Shown here one piece after another: positions 34,668-42,893 of a stretch of DNA of 64,000 nt. The DNA is taken from NCBI GenBank assembly GCA_964553325.1, contig CAZKKI010000082.1:62001-126000 (forward strand). Direction: 5' to 3'. Every line of letters begins with the position of its first letter. The first letter of the stretch is position 1. The notes under the pieces were generated by a model that saw nothing but the letters and a program-made list of their open reading frames with translations, did not search any database and had not been told where the DNA came from. A program made the translations under genes and the position numbers. This DNA comes from BMS3ABIN04 sp964553325. GTDB lineage: Bacteria > Bacteroidota > Ignavibacteria > Ignavibacteriales > Melioribacteraceae.

Positions 34668-35714
34668 TCAAGCTGTTTCACCGCCGCAGCTCGAACCCGC
34701 GCCGGCTGTACAACCAAAACAATGTTGACCGGTTATAATTTCCCTTCCTTCCAATATATTTTGGTTAAAATCTTTTATATGTCGGGAATTTTTTGTTTTA
34801 ACTTTAAGTTCCAACATCTGATTGAAATCGCAATCGTATAGATAACCGTCCCAACTAATCGATAAAGTATATTTACACATTACGTTTTTGGCGGCTTCGG
34901 GATTAAAAGCATTTACCAATTTTTGCATATATTCTTCATAATTTCCCGATGCCAAAAGATAATCCAAATAACGACTAATCGGCATATTGGTTATCGTATA
35001 AAGACTGTTAAAAACAACGCCGAAATTTTTAGATAATTCTCTTTTATAATCTTTTTCAAGACATTCCTGCCCCGGTGGTAAAAAAGCACCAACCGGATTA
35101 TAAACCAAATTGAAAATCAATCCGCTTTCCTCTTTACCGTAACCAAGTCCGTTTAATTTGCGCATAGCTTGAATCGATTTCTCGAACACGCCGTTTCCTC
35201 TTTGTCTATCCGTAAACGAAGCTTTGTAATATGGTAACGACGAAACTATTTCAACTTTATTTTCCGCTAAAAACTCGGGATAATCTTCAAAACCGTTTGC
35301 TACTAAAATTGTTAAATTCGAACGAACAATTATATGTTTATTCATCTTTTTTATTTCCGAAACAAACCATTTGAAATTCGGATTCATTTCCGGTGCACCG
35401 CCGGTTAAATCCACGGTGTCTATTTCGGAATTCCGTAAAGCTTCAAGGCAAAGCTTCATGGTTTCGCGATTCATGATTTCTTTACGGTCGGGACCCGCAT
35501 CAACATGACAATGTTTGCACACTTGATTGCACATTTTCCCCAAATTAATCTGCATAATTTCAATCTTCCCGGCTTTAAGCTTTTCCTCTCCGGTTTCTTT
35601 GTATTTTTCATCGAAAGCAGGGATTTCGTTTTTCCTATTAATTATTTCCAGTTGAACTTCCGGTGAAGCCAATTCACTCCCGAAAGCTTTCATGCTTTTA
35701 TGTTTTGTTTCCAA
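34668..35714 (-). CDS. arsS: Arsenosugar biosynthesis radical SAM protein ArsS
   Basis: A radical SAM enzyme of the ArsS family, proposed to attach the 5'-deoxyadenosyl group to a methylated arsenical. 348 residues. The cluster motif MCNQVCKHCHVDAG has Cys62, 66 and 69. LTGGAPEMNPNF is the family GGE-type block, and the DUF3641 C-terminal region ends in the Cys-rich HCFGCTAGAGSSCGG. The start is probably TTG at 35714, with GGGAG 5 nt upstream; an ATG at 35693 is the alternative. The AhpD-like partner gene lies 14 bp upstream. No arsM methyltransferase is in the window. Confidence 0.92.
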   Translation of the reverse strand: METKHKSMKAFGSELASPEVQLEIINRKNEIPAFDEKYKETGEEKLKAGKIEIMQINLGKMCNQVCKHCHVDAGPDRKEIMNRETMKLCLEALRNSEIDTVDLTGGAPEMNPNFKWFVSEIKKMNKHIIVRSNLTILVANGFEDYPEFLAENKVEIVSSLPYYKASFTDRQRGNGVFEKSIQAMRKLNGLGYGKEESGLIFNLVYNPVGAFLPPGQECLEKDYKRELSKNFGVVFNSLYTITNMPISRYLDYLLASGNYEEYMQKLVNAFNPEAAKNVMCKYTLSISWDGYLYDCDFNQMLELKVKTKNSRHIKDFNQNILEGREIITGQHCFGCTAGAGSSCGGETA

Positions 35715-35727
35715 TTTTTCTCCCGAC

Positions 35728-36060
35728 TTACATTGTTAATTTCTGATTTACATTTTTCATTTGCACGCCATGAACCAGCGAAGCCCCGCCGCGTATAGCA
35801 CTTGCAACGTGTACGGCTTCGGTCATTTGTTCCAAATCCGCACCTTTTTCCAAACACGCCTGAGTATAAGCATCTATGCAATACGGACATTGAACGGCAT
35901 GGGCAACAGCTAATGCTATTAGTGCTTTTTCCCGCTCGGATAGCGCTCCTTCCTTGAATACTTCGTTATACCAATCGTTAAATTTTTTCCATAACTCGGG
36001 CGCTCCTTCGCTTATCTGTGAAAATTTTTTAAGATCTTTCGGATCGTAATATGTGTCCAT
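35728..36060 (-). CDS. AhpD-like carboxymuconolactone decarboxylase family protein, arsenosugar-associated
   Basis: 110 residues of the alkylhydroperoxidase AhpD-like fold: REKALIALAVAHAVQCPYCI with the redox pair Cys58/Cys61, and EAVHVASAIRGGASLVHGVQ. This subtype is regularly found next to arsS in putative arsenosugar clusters, and here the two genes are 14 bp apart. Its role in that pathway is not established. Thiol-disulfide or peroxidase chemistry is the inference from the CPYC motif. Confidence 0.9.
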   Translation of the reverse strand: MDTYYDPKDLKKFSQISEGAPELWKKFNDWYNEVFKEGALSEREKALIALAVAHAVQCPYCIDAYTQACLEKGADLEQMTEAVHVASAIRGGASLVHGVQMKNVNQKLTM

Positions 36061-36144
36061 ATTTATTTCCCTTCTTTAATCTTTATTAATAATTATTTGT
36101 CGAATTTATCTTTCGGTAAACAAATATACTCATTTTAAGTTAAA

Positions 36145-36180
36145 TTTGAAGGTTATCGAATGTATTTGACAACCTTCAAA
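36145..36180. repeat. Inverted repeat upstream of the ars-like pair
   Basis: TTTGAAGGTT (36145-36154) and AACCTTCAAA (36171-36180) form a 10-bp perfect stem with a 16-nt loop, about 85 bp upstream of the AhpD-like gene. There is no T-run directly after it on either strand, so it is either an operator or a transcript structure. Confidence 0.6.
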
Positions 36181-36244
36181 GATGTAAAAATTAAAAAAAT
36201 CATTCACGGAAAGTGTAAGGTTGGCGACTTTTAAGAAAAATTTA

Positions 36245-36276
36245 TCGAAAAAAAAGCCGGACGAATATGTCCGGCT
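36245..36276 (-). terminator. Intrinsic terminator of the fadL-type gene
   Basis: The stem AGCCGGAC/GTCCGGCT (36255-36262 with 36269-36276) has a 6-nt loop and is followed on the minus strand by eight T residues. A textbook intrinsic terminator. Confidence 0.92.
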
Positions 36277-36303
36277 CGCGGGAAAGTTATGAAAAGATTC
36301 AGA

Positions 36304-37551
36304 TTATAAATTATAAGCAAATCCGATGCTGAAAGCCAAAACGTCCAATTTATGTACACCCGGCATATTTTCGGGTTGAAGCGGATTCGGATAAGCATCG
36401 ACATCTCTTTCGGCACCCAGCAAATATTCCAAAGCACCTTCTACAGTTATTTTATCCAAGAAGTAACTAAAACCACCGGTAACCACATGATTGGTTGAAG
36501 AAGGAAAGAGGAAATTCAATGTTTCATCCGGTGCAGGAGCTGGATCGTAATAATACCCGATTCTAACGGCATATTTTCCGCACGGAGAATATTCCGCACC
36601 AAAACGGATTTGGGTAGCATCTTTCCAATTAAGTGTAAATTCTGATTCACTTGCCCATTGATCGTATTTAGCGGTTAATTTATCCAACGCTTTCCAATTG
36701 CTGTATTGCGCGTCCAAAGTTAACGTATATCCTTTCGCCGGACGATAAGCGATACCCCCGGCAATCCACATCGGCCAAGTCACATCCCTATCGAAATCAC
36801 TTTTCATTTCCATAGGCAAATCGAGCAGTTCACCCGTTCCGCTCATTGTAACTTTCGTTGCGGTACGAAATGTTGCACCCGCAGAAAACTTTTTGGAGAA
36901 ATCATATTTCAAACCGATTGTGACACCGTAACCCAAACCTGTCGATTCTTCCGAATATTGAGGCAAAGTTTCCGGAATGCCGTCTTGATTCAAATCCAAT
37001 ACTTGAGAATGAGGCCGTTTAAGATCGAACATTGCATAATAAATATTTGCCGCAACACCAACGGAAAACTGAGGTGTAACTTGATAAGCAATTCCCGGGG
37101 AAATATTAATTACGGCAATTTTCGACACCCATTCGAACGGACCCAAGCCTTGCGTTAACGCAATGACATCATTTCCGCTCCATTCAGCTCCCAAACCGGC
37201 CGGGACATACACCCCAAACGAAAGCGCAAGATCATCTAATCTGTAGTTGAAAAATAAATTCGGACTTATGTAATGATTAGTAACGGTTTTAGCATCAATT
37301 CCCGCGGCATCGTATTTATACGAACCGAAAGGGATAACATCCGTACCAAACACTAAAATTGAAGAATTTAATTTTGCCAATCCGGCGGGATTCCAATATA
37401 AAGCCGTTCCGTCGTTAGCCAAACCGACAAATGCACCACCCATTCCCAGCGCTCTTGTTCCGATGCTGTTCAGACTTAAGCCGTTTGCAAACAGAGATGA
37501 TCCGAATGCAAGGATAATAATTAATGTTGTAATAGATAGTAGCTTTTTCAT
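36304..37551 (-). CDS. OmpP1/FadL/TodX family outer-membrane transporter
   Basis: A beta-barrel for uptake of hydrophobic compounds. 415 residues with a signal peptide (MKKLLSITTLIIILAFGSSLFA). The N-terminal hatch signature is SIGTRALGMGGAFVGLANDG followed by TALYWNPAGLAKL, the family hallmark. Barrel strands run to the C-terminus, ending FSIGFAYNL. It lies 38 bp after a secreted hypothetical protein and is probably co-transcribed. The usual substrates are long-chain fatty acids or aromatics; the substrate here is unknown. Confidence 0.92.
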   Translation of the reverse strand: MKKLLSITTLIIILAFGSSLFANGLSLNSIGTRALGMGGAFVGLANDGTALYWNPAGLAKLNSSILVFGTDVIPFGSYKYDAAGIDAKTVTNHYISPNLFFNYRLDDLALSFGVYVPAGLGAEWSGNDVIALTQGLGPFEWVSKIAVINISPGIAYQVTPQFSVGVAANIYYAMFDLKRPHSQVLDLNQDGIPETLPQYSEESTGLGYGVTIGLKYDFSKKFSAGATFRTATKVTMSGTGELLDLPMEMKSDFDRDVTWPMWIAGGIAYRPAKGYTLTLDAQYSNWKALDKLTAKYDQWASESEFTLNWKDATQIRFGAEYSPCGKYAVRIGYYYDPAPAPDETLNFLFPSSTNHVVTGGFSYFLDKITVEGALEYLLGAERDVDAYPNPLQPENMPGVHKLDVLAFSIGFAYNL

Positions 37552-37589
37552 ACGCCCCTCTTTTAATTGATTAGAATTAAGGTTTATTC

Positions 37590-38681
37590 TTATTTTACAA
37601 TATCCCCTAGCAATGCACGCTTAATAGATTCGTCCAGGATACCCGGCATACTCATATGATTCATAAAAGCCGACATGCCGGCATCCCAGAAATACATATC
37701 CATTCTGAACATTTCACGCGGAGTGTAAACATTTAATTCATTTTCCTCTTTAATAACAAGTACCTCGATCGGATATGCCGCCGCATGATCTATTCCGGGA
37801 CAGCGATTTTCGTCCGTTTCCCTCGAACTTCCTGCAATATGGAAAGATAATCCTTCCGTTCGCGGGCGTGAAATTCCTAACAAAACCGCTTGATCATCCG
37901 GAGAATGTATTTCCCCGATAATTTTCCATTTCAGTACATCATCCGATTTTGTAAGCCTGTATTCAATGTCATCAACTGCCGGCGTAAATTTTTTCAAATT
38001 CTCTCTTATTTTTGCAACCAAGGAATTAACGGACGCTTTTGAAGCATCGGTTGAAAATATCCGGGGAAATTGGTCTTCGTCCGTAAAAAACGTCAACGGC
38101 CCAACCATCATAAACATATCTTTCGAAGCTTCGGCCAAATCTTCATCATCTCTTACGGGTTCCATCATTTGCATGATTTTTTCACCGAAATTACAACCGT
38201 AAACGGTTTGTAATATTTTACTTTTAACATTTTTCGTTCTTTTTATAACCTCCTTGTATTTGCCTTCCTCATTTTCATAAATGTCGTTGAAAACTATTCT
38301 GTTAATAGTTTCCGGATCGGCAAGAACGACTTGTACGCCTTTATTATTTTCATAAAGTGCGATTCTCAGAAATGAAGCAATTAAATATTTATTCCCGTAA
38401 GAGGTAAGCATTTTCACGTAATCGGCTGAAGTAAAAACGATTTCTTTTGCTCTAAAATTACAAAGCTCTTCCTCGTTTTCTCTTACAATGTCCGGTGTAG
38501 CCACTTCATAGTATTTTAATATCTTAAAGCCCTTATTTTTTAAATTGCTCACTATTTTCAATCCCAGCGAATCGATATTTCCTTCAACATCCTTAGCAGC
38601 CAAAACATACATTCCGTGTTCGGTTGCGAGCGCAATATTCAACAAACCGAAAAAACACAGCATAATAATAAATTTTTTCAT
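37590..38681 (-). CDS. Secreted hypothetical protein (possibly DUF302-like)
   Basis: 363 residues with a signal peptide (MKKFIIMLCFFGLLNIALA). The N-terminal half (GMYVLAAKDVEGNIDSLGLK, FKILKYYEVATPDIVREN) recalls the DUF302 type of small alpha/beta domain, but I am not sure. The C-terminal half has GEIHSPDDQAVLLGISRPRT and a Met-rich end (MDMYFWDAGMSAFMNHMSMP). It leads an apparent two-gene unit with the FadL-type porin. Metal binding by the Met/His-rich tail is possible but unproven. Confidence 0.6.
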   Translation of the reverse strand: MKKFIIMLCFFGLLNIALATEHGMYVLAAKDVEGNIDSLGLKIVSNLKNKGFKILKYYEVATPDIVRENEEELCNFRAKEIVFTSADYVKMLTSYGNKYLIASFLRIALYENNKGVQVVLADPETINRIVFNDIYENEEGKYKEVIKRTKNVKSKILQTVYGCNFGEKIMQMMEPVRDDEDLAEASKDMFMMVGPLTFFTDEDQFPRIFSTDASKASVNSLVAKIRENLKKFTPAVDDIEYRLTKSDDVLKWKIIGEIHSPDDQAVLLGISRPRTEGLSFHIAGSSRETDENRCPGIDHAAAYPIEVLVIKEENELNVYTPREMFRMDMYFWDAGMSAFMNHMSMPGILDESIKRALLGDIVK

Positions 38682-38779
38682 TTGATATCTCCGAAGTTTA
38701 TACTTCCATAATTAATTAGTGCGCAAATCGCATTAATTCGATAATAATATACGAATATCCTTAATTATTTATAAAGCGA

Positions 38780-39265
38780 CTATGTAAATATTATTTGCGC
38801 TCCGGCGGATTTCTCATAAAACTCGCCTACGGTCAATATTTCATCTACTTGCGGGCATAAGTCGTCTTTAGTAAGATGAAACATATCCATAGCCGCTTTA
38901 CAAGCATATATCTTTCCACCGGCATCACTTATCATTTCGATAAACTCTCTTACCGGGGGAATATCCAACGCTTCCATTTCTTTTTTCATCATATAAGTTG
39001 CAAATGCCGACATTCCGGGGATCATACCCAAAATTGTTGGCATTTTCATTCCGCCCGGCATCCTCATTGCGGAATTTCCTACGGTTGCAACGCTTAGTTT
39101 ATCCATTCGTTTATCTACAATTGCATCCAATCCGAAAAATGTGAAAAACAACATCGCATCTATTCCTTCCATCAAAGCGCCGTTACCCATAATTAGTCCC
39201 GGATAAACTCCGTCCAACGAACCTTTTGAAACGACTATTGATACTTTTGTAATTTCGTCTGACAT
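38780..39265 (-). CDS. DsrE/DsrF-like sulfur-carrier protein
   Basis: A DsrE-family small protein of 161 residues, of the larger membrane-associating DsrE2-like type. Recognisable blocks are VSIVVSKGSLDGVYPGLIMG, MLFFTFFGLDAIV and the conserved Cys122 in GGKIYACKAAMDMF, the residue that carries persulfide in this family. Met-rich hydrophobic segments (MRMPGGMKMPTILGMIPGM) could bind a membrane. It is the last gene of the operon merR-sqr-DUF1641-tusE-dsrE, directly after the TusE homologue, consistent with persulfide relay between the two. Confidence 0.9.
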   Translation of the reverse strand: MSDEITKVSIVVSKGSLDGVYPGLIMGNGALMEGIDAMLFFTFFGLDAIVDKRMDKLSVATVGNSAMRMPGGMKMPTILGMIPGMSAFATYMMKKEMEALDIPPVREFIEMISDAGGKIYACKAAMDMFHLTKDDLCPQVDEILTVGEFYEKSAGAQIIFT

Positions 39266-39285
39266 TTTTTACTCCTGTTTTTTTA

Positions 39286-39603
39286 TTAAACACAACCTTT
39301 GGGTTTCGGTAAACCGGCAATCTTAGCGGCTTTTTTTGCGGGACCTTTAGGAAAAAGTTGATAAAGTTCTTTGGTATTTACCCCGCTTTGTTTTGTTAAT
39401 TTTCTAATCGAAGGTACACTGCCATTTTCTTGATATTCCTTTCGTAAAAAATTTATTACCGCCCAATGTTTTTCGGTTAATTCTTCTATTCCTTCTTGCT
39501 TGGCCAATTCTTTTGCCAGGTCTTCCGACCAATCTTCCATATTTGCCAAGTGTCCGTCTTCATCGAGTTGGATTGTTTTACCTAATAATTCGATAGTTGC
39601 CAT
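39286..39603 (-). CDS. tusE: TusE/DsrC/DsvC family sulfur-relay protein, single-cysteine type
   Basis: A small sulfur-carrier protein of 105 residues, full length for the family. The core (EKHWAVINFLRKEYQENGSV) and the C-terminal arm LFPKGPAKKAAKIAGLPKPK then GCV are intact. The penultimate Cys104 (CysA) is present. The second arm cysteine of dissimilatory DsrC (expected at 93 in KKAC) is alanine, so it cannot form the DsrC intramolecular trisulfide. That makes it a TusE-like carrier. It sits between DUF1641 and DsrE in the same operon. Confidence 0.93.
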   Translation of the reverse strand: MATIELLGKTIQLDEDGHLANMEDWSEDLAKELAKQEGIEELTEKHWAVINFLRKEYQENGSVPSIRKLTKQSGVNTKELYQLFPKGPAKKAAKIAGLPKPKGCV

Positions 39604-39604
39604 T

Positions 39605-40315
39605 TTATTTCTCCTTTATTTGGTTTTTAGTTACTTCCCGTTTACTTTCCTCGCTAAGTTCCGCAAGGTTTTTCAAAAACTTGATTGCGAAAGCCAAACC
39701 CCTTCTCATTTCCGGAGTATTAGCTCGTTTGAATAATGTGAAGTAGGAAATATCTTCTTCTATTTCGATATCCAATTTCTTGTAAACATTTACCGCATTG
39801 TTAATTGCATGCAGCATATCAGGTTGAGTTAAGTTTTTCACGGTATTCAATATTGTAACGATGTTTTCACCCAATGCTTTTACATCGTCAACGCTAAAGG
39901 AAGTGACGATGTTATCCAGCATCGTTCCGAACTCTTTAAAGAATTGGAAGTATCCTTTTCTGTCGAACTCATCCAGTTTATACATCAGGTCGATTACCGA
40001 TTCCCGTGAAATCGGCGCAAAGTCTTGCAAAAAGTCTCTCAAGCTTTCCAATTGTTCAACGGTTTTACTAATCGTGTTTACATTACGTAACAATTTTTTA
40101 CCGAGTGCAAGCATATCACCCGTGTTGATTGAGTCGTGGACTTCCTCCAATTCAATTACTGCGGTTTGGAACAGGTCTTTGCCGACGCGTGTCAAGTCGT
40201 CTTTCAAATCTTCCATTTCGCGTCTGTGACGTCTTTGAAGATCAATTTCTTCAAGAATCAAATCCAATTTTCTATTAATGTCGTTAATTTGAGATTGAAT
40301 ATTTTTATCTTCCAT
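39605..40315 (-). CDS. DUF1641 domain protein
   Basis: 236 residues, almost entirely alpha-helical and cytosolic, with a coiled-coil-like N-terminus (INDINRKLDLILEEIDLQRR). The DUF1641 region includes ALGENIVTILNTVKNLTQPD followed by NTPEMRRGLAFAIKFLKNL. The family is uncharacterised but is repeatedly found next to sulfide:quinone oxidoreductase-like genes, as here (2 bp from the flavoprotein gene). It may be an assembly or accessory factor for that enzyme; this rests on context only. Confidence 0.88.
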   Translation of the reverse strand: MEDKNIQSQINDINRKLDLILEEIDLQRRHRREMEDLKDDLTRVGKDLFQTAVIELEEVHDSINTGDMLALGKKLLRNVNTISKTVEQLESLRDFLQDFAPISRESVIDLMYKLDEFDRKGYFQFFKEFGTMLDNIVTSFSVDDVKALGENIVTILNTVKNLTQPDMLHAINNAVNVYKKLDIEIEEDISYFTLFKRANTPEMRRGLAFAIKFLKNLAELSEESKREVTKNQIKEK

Positions 40316-40317
40316 AA

Positions 40318-41547
40318 TTATTTCCTCTTTCCGGCCATTGTCATTTGAGATTCGATCGGTAATTCTTGACCTTTAAGCAACAGATGCCAATACATCCAAC
40401 GGAACATTACTTTTCCGTAGTGATTCATTTTCGTTTCTTCCAAAAGCGAGAAAGGTCCGATACCGGGTAACGGGAATTTTCCGGGTAAAGGTTCGGTATC
40501 ATAATTAAAATCGATTAAAATCCCTTTTCCGAAACCGGATTCTATATAGCAGTTAGCGTGACCGTCGAATTTTGCTCTCGGTTCCAATCCTTCAATAACA
40601 TCGAGGAAGTTTTCAAGTAAAATATCCGATTCGAAATGCGCAACCGAACCGGCTTTTGAACTTGGCAAATCAGTTGCATCGCCAATAACGAAAATGTTAT
40701 CGTATCCTTTAGCCATTAAAGTGTGCTTGTCGGTTGGAATAAAATTCAGTTCGTCGCCCATTCCGCTTCTTTCAATCGCTTCATCTCCCATATTCGTTGG
40801 AATCGTTACCAAAACATCAAAAGGTATTTCTTGTTCGTCCCAAGAAATAATTTTTTTATTTTCGTTATCAACCCGGGCAATGCTGAATTCCGTTGTAAGC
40901 TTAATGTTTTTCTTATCAAGAAAGTCGCCTAAAATTGAAGCGGCTCTCGGCTTTGTAAAGGCTCCGGGCAAAGGTGTAACGAAATGAATTTCCACTTTGT
41001 CGCGCATTCCTCTTTCGGTAAAAAACCAGTCGGCAAGAAAAACAAATTCGAGCGGAGCAACCGGGCATTTAATAGGCATTTCTGTTATGTTCAATACCAT
41101 TTTTCCGCCTTCCCAATGTTTAAAGAAATCGCGCAACGCTACGGCACCTTCAATCGTGTAGAAATCGAATATGTTCTTATACCAAAGTACGTCTTTTAGC
41201 CCCTCCGTTTCTTCCGGGCGAATTTTCGAGCCGGTAGCAATTATTAAATAATCGTATGTTAATACTTGATTGTTTTTAAGCAACACTCTGTTTTGGTCCG
41301 GTTCAATTTTATCTATTTCCGACATTATTACATTAACACCTGTCGGGAAAAAATCCCTCTTCGGTTTAATTACGTCCTTTCTTGTATAAATATCGAACGG
41401 AATAAATAGAAATCCCGGTTGATAGTAATGTGTTTCGTATTGATCGACAATTGTAATTTGCCATTCGCTTTTATCCAGAACGTTGTTCAATTTATTTAAC
41501 ATCATCGTTCCGGCTGTTCCGGCACCAAGAATTACAAGTTTTTTCAT
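40318..41547 (-). CDS. sqr: Sulfide:quinone oxidoreductase-like FAD-dependent oxidoreductase
   Basis: A membrane-peripheral flavoprotein of the SQR/flavocytochrome c family. 409 residues. The FAD-binding N-terminus is LVILGAGTAGTMMLNKL, with YDYLIIATGSKIRPEETEG and VIGDATDLPSSKAGSVAHFE. Only two cysteines are present, Cys161 (KCPVAP) and Cys333 (NCYIES), which matches the essential redox pair of SQR-type active sites; the third, accessory cysteine is missing. The C-terminus (MFRWMYWHLLLKGQ) is amphipathic and probably membrane-associating. AAGGAG precedes the ATG. It is followed by DUF1641, TusE and DsrE. Confidence 0.88.
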   Translation of the reverse strand: MKKLVILGAGTAGTMMLNKLNNVLDKSEWQITIVDQYETHYYQPGFLFIPFDIYTRKDVIKPKRDFFPTGVNVIMSEIDKIEPDQNRVLLKNNQVLTYDYLIIATGSKIRPEETEGLKDVLWYKNIFDFYTIEGAVALRDFFKHWEGGKMVLNITEMPIKCPVAPLEFVFLADWFFTERGMRDKVEIHFVTPLPGAFTKPRAASILGDFLDKKNIKLTTEFSIARVDNENKKIISWDEQEIPFDVLVTIPTNMGDEAIERSGMGDELNFIPTDKHTLMAKGYDNIFVIGDATDLPSSKAGSVAHFESDILLENFLDVIEGLEPRAKFDGHANCYIESGFGKGILIDFNYDTEPLPGKFPLPGIGPFSLLEETKMNHYGKVMFRWMYWHLLLKGQELPIESQMTMAGKRK

Positions 41548-41562
41548 TTTGTCATCTCCTTA

Positions 41563-41985
41563 TTACGGTAATAATTCTTTTAATTTCGCTTTAATCGATG
41601 AACAGTTACCGAAACTACGGTAAACTTCGCACGTACGGCAATCTTTGTTTTTACAAACATTTTTTTTGTGATTAATCATCCAGCAAGGTTTCGTATGTCC
41701 GCTATAAAACTCGCAATTGGCTCTATCTTCGGCGGTGCATTTTACAATTGCCCAACATGGAATCAAGGCTAAAACGCGCCTCATTCCTTCAATATTAATT
41801 TTATCTTCATTGATTGTTTTGCGAATGCACATTACTCTTTCTATATCACGATCCGAATAAAGTCTTTGATTGCTGGTTTTCTTGAAAGGGATAATTAATC
41901 CTTCTCTTTCATACATTCTTAAAGTGTGGACGGAAATCCCCATTAACTTTGCCGCTGTACTAATTGTGTATTTAGGTTCATCCAT
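41563..41985 (-). CDS. MerR family regulator with two-CW cysteine domain (copy 1)
   Basis: About 140 residues from the ATG at 41985 (MDEPKYTIST), which has a GAGGG site; an upstream in-frame start would cross the promoter. The N-terminal MerR winged helix reads TAAKLMGISVHTLRMYEREG then LYSDRDIERV. The C-terminal domain carries eight conserved cysteines in the pattern PCW-VKC-C-PCW-C-DC-C-C, the two-CW arrangement seen in redox or metal sensor proteins. It leads the sqr-DUF1641-tusE-dsrE operon, 16 bp upstream of sqr, and its promoter holds the inverted repeat shared with copy 2. Confidence 0.92.
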   Translation of the reverse strand: MDEPKYTISTAAKLMGISVHTLRMYEREGLIIPFKKTSNQRLYSDRDIERVMCIRKTINEDKINIEGMRRVLALIPCWAIVKCTAEDRANCEFYSGHTKPCWMINHKKNVCKNKDCRTCEVYRSFGNCSSIKAKLKELLP

Positions 41986-42006
41986 TTTAAATTCCCTCGA
42001 GTAAAA

Positions 42007-42039
42007 GTTGATACCATTCAATATCAACTTTCTTGCCAA
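42007..42039 (-). promoter_or_regulatory. MerR-type operator/promoter of operon A
   Basis: The inverted repeat GTTGATA-N8-TATCAAC (42007-42028) lies inside a promoter-like frame on the minus strand: TTGGCA (42034-42039), 20 nt, TATCAA (42008-42013). A 19-20 bp spacer with a dyad is the known signature of MerR-activated promoters. The same arrangement recurs at 48243-48275. Confidence 0.75.
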
Positions 42040-42211
42040 CGAATAATGTCAATTTTTAGTTTATTTTCGAACAAAGTTCAATTCATTTTTCCCATAATTA
42101 GGAATTGCTTATGCCTTCTATATCCAAGCGGTGAGAAAAAAAGGAGTTCTTAACTTTTTTATTGATCGGCGGAATGCGCTAATTTGATGTGTCTTACAAC
42201 CATTTTAAAAC

Positions 42212-42240
42212 AAAAAAGGGCTGAAATACAGCCCCTTTTT
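42212..42240 (-). terminator. Intrinsic terminator of operon B
   Basis: The stem GGGCTG/CAGCCC (42218-42223 with 42229-42234) has a 5-nt loop and is followed on the minus strand by TTTTTTG. It lies directly after the rhodanese-like gene. Confidence 0.85.
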
Positions 42241-42241
42241 C

Positions 42242-42892
42242 TTAACAACCTTCCCTCTTTCTTTTACCGCGCGATTTTTTAAGTTTCACCTTTACGGGTG
42301 CTTTCAGTTTGGGCATTTCCGTATTTTGTTGAGAAACCGTTGTTCCGGTTTGCGGTTGACCGCCAAAGAATTTGCTGATTTCGGCAATTTTTCGGAATTC
42401 CATTTTTTCTTCGGGGGTTGCATTTATGCTGAGTTTAGGAAACAATATTTGGTCTTTCCAACATTTCAAACCTCCTTCTAAAACATAAACCCCTTTATAA
42501 TCGTTTGCTTTCAACACAAACCATCCTTGCGCCGCGGTAAATTCATCATCGGCGTAGAGAACAATTTTCTCATTGCGCATCAAATCCGAATCAAGCAGCT
42601 GCGAAACAGGAATACATTCGGATGTTGGAATGTTATATTTCTCGAATTCCTCTTGTTTTCTCAAGTCGATCAAACGGTAATCGTATTTTCCGTCGATAAT
42701 CCATTGAGCCAAATCTTTAACGTGAATTTTATCGTTATCTGTCGATGCAATCATCGAAAGTTCTTTCAGGTTGACCCTTTTTGTAGCACCGCCGGTGGGG
42801 TCTCCTATAAACGCTGCAAAAATTCCCAATAAAATAGCCAGCAGTCCAACCCTTTTTCTCGGCGGATATTCGGCAAAAGTTTTTAGCATCAT
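42242..42892 (-). CDS. Membrane-anchored rhodanese-like protein lacking the catalytic cysteine, C-terminal Cys
   Basis: About 216 residues from the ATG at 42892. One N-terminal helix (RVGLLAILLGIFAAFIGDP) is followed by a rhodanese domain (KDLAQWIIDGKYDYRLIDLR, ECIPVSQLL, VYVLEGGLKCWKDQI). The active-site loop, normally Cys-x-x-Gly, reads VLYADDEFTA, so the persulfide-forming Cys is absent. The basic C-terminal tail (VKLKKSRGKRKREGC) ends in a terminal cysteine. The fused paralogue at 48460 shares both the ADDE loop and the Gly-Cys end. Last gene of operon B, following two YeeE-type channels. Confidence 0.85.
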   Translation of the reverse strand: MMLKTFAEYPPRKRVGLLAILLGIFAAFIGDPTGGATKRVNLKELSMIASTDNDKIHVKDLAQWIIDGKYDYRLIDLRKQEEFEKYNIPTSECIPVSQLLDSDLMRNEKIVLYADDEFTAAQGWFVLKANDYKGVYVLEGGLKCWKDQILFPKLSINATPEEKMEFRKIAEISKFFGGQPQTGTTVSQQNTEMPKLKAPVKVKLKKSRGKRKREGC

Positions 42893-42893
42893 T

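Noticed and set aside
42069..42079. GAAC-AAA-GTTC palindrome upstream of the first MerR gene
   Set aside because: Short, AT-rich and not found at the second MerR gene, whereas the GTTGATA-N8-TATCAAC dyad is shared by both.
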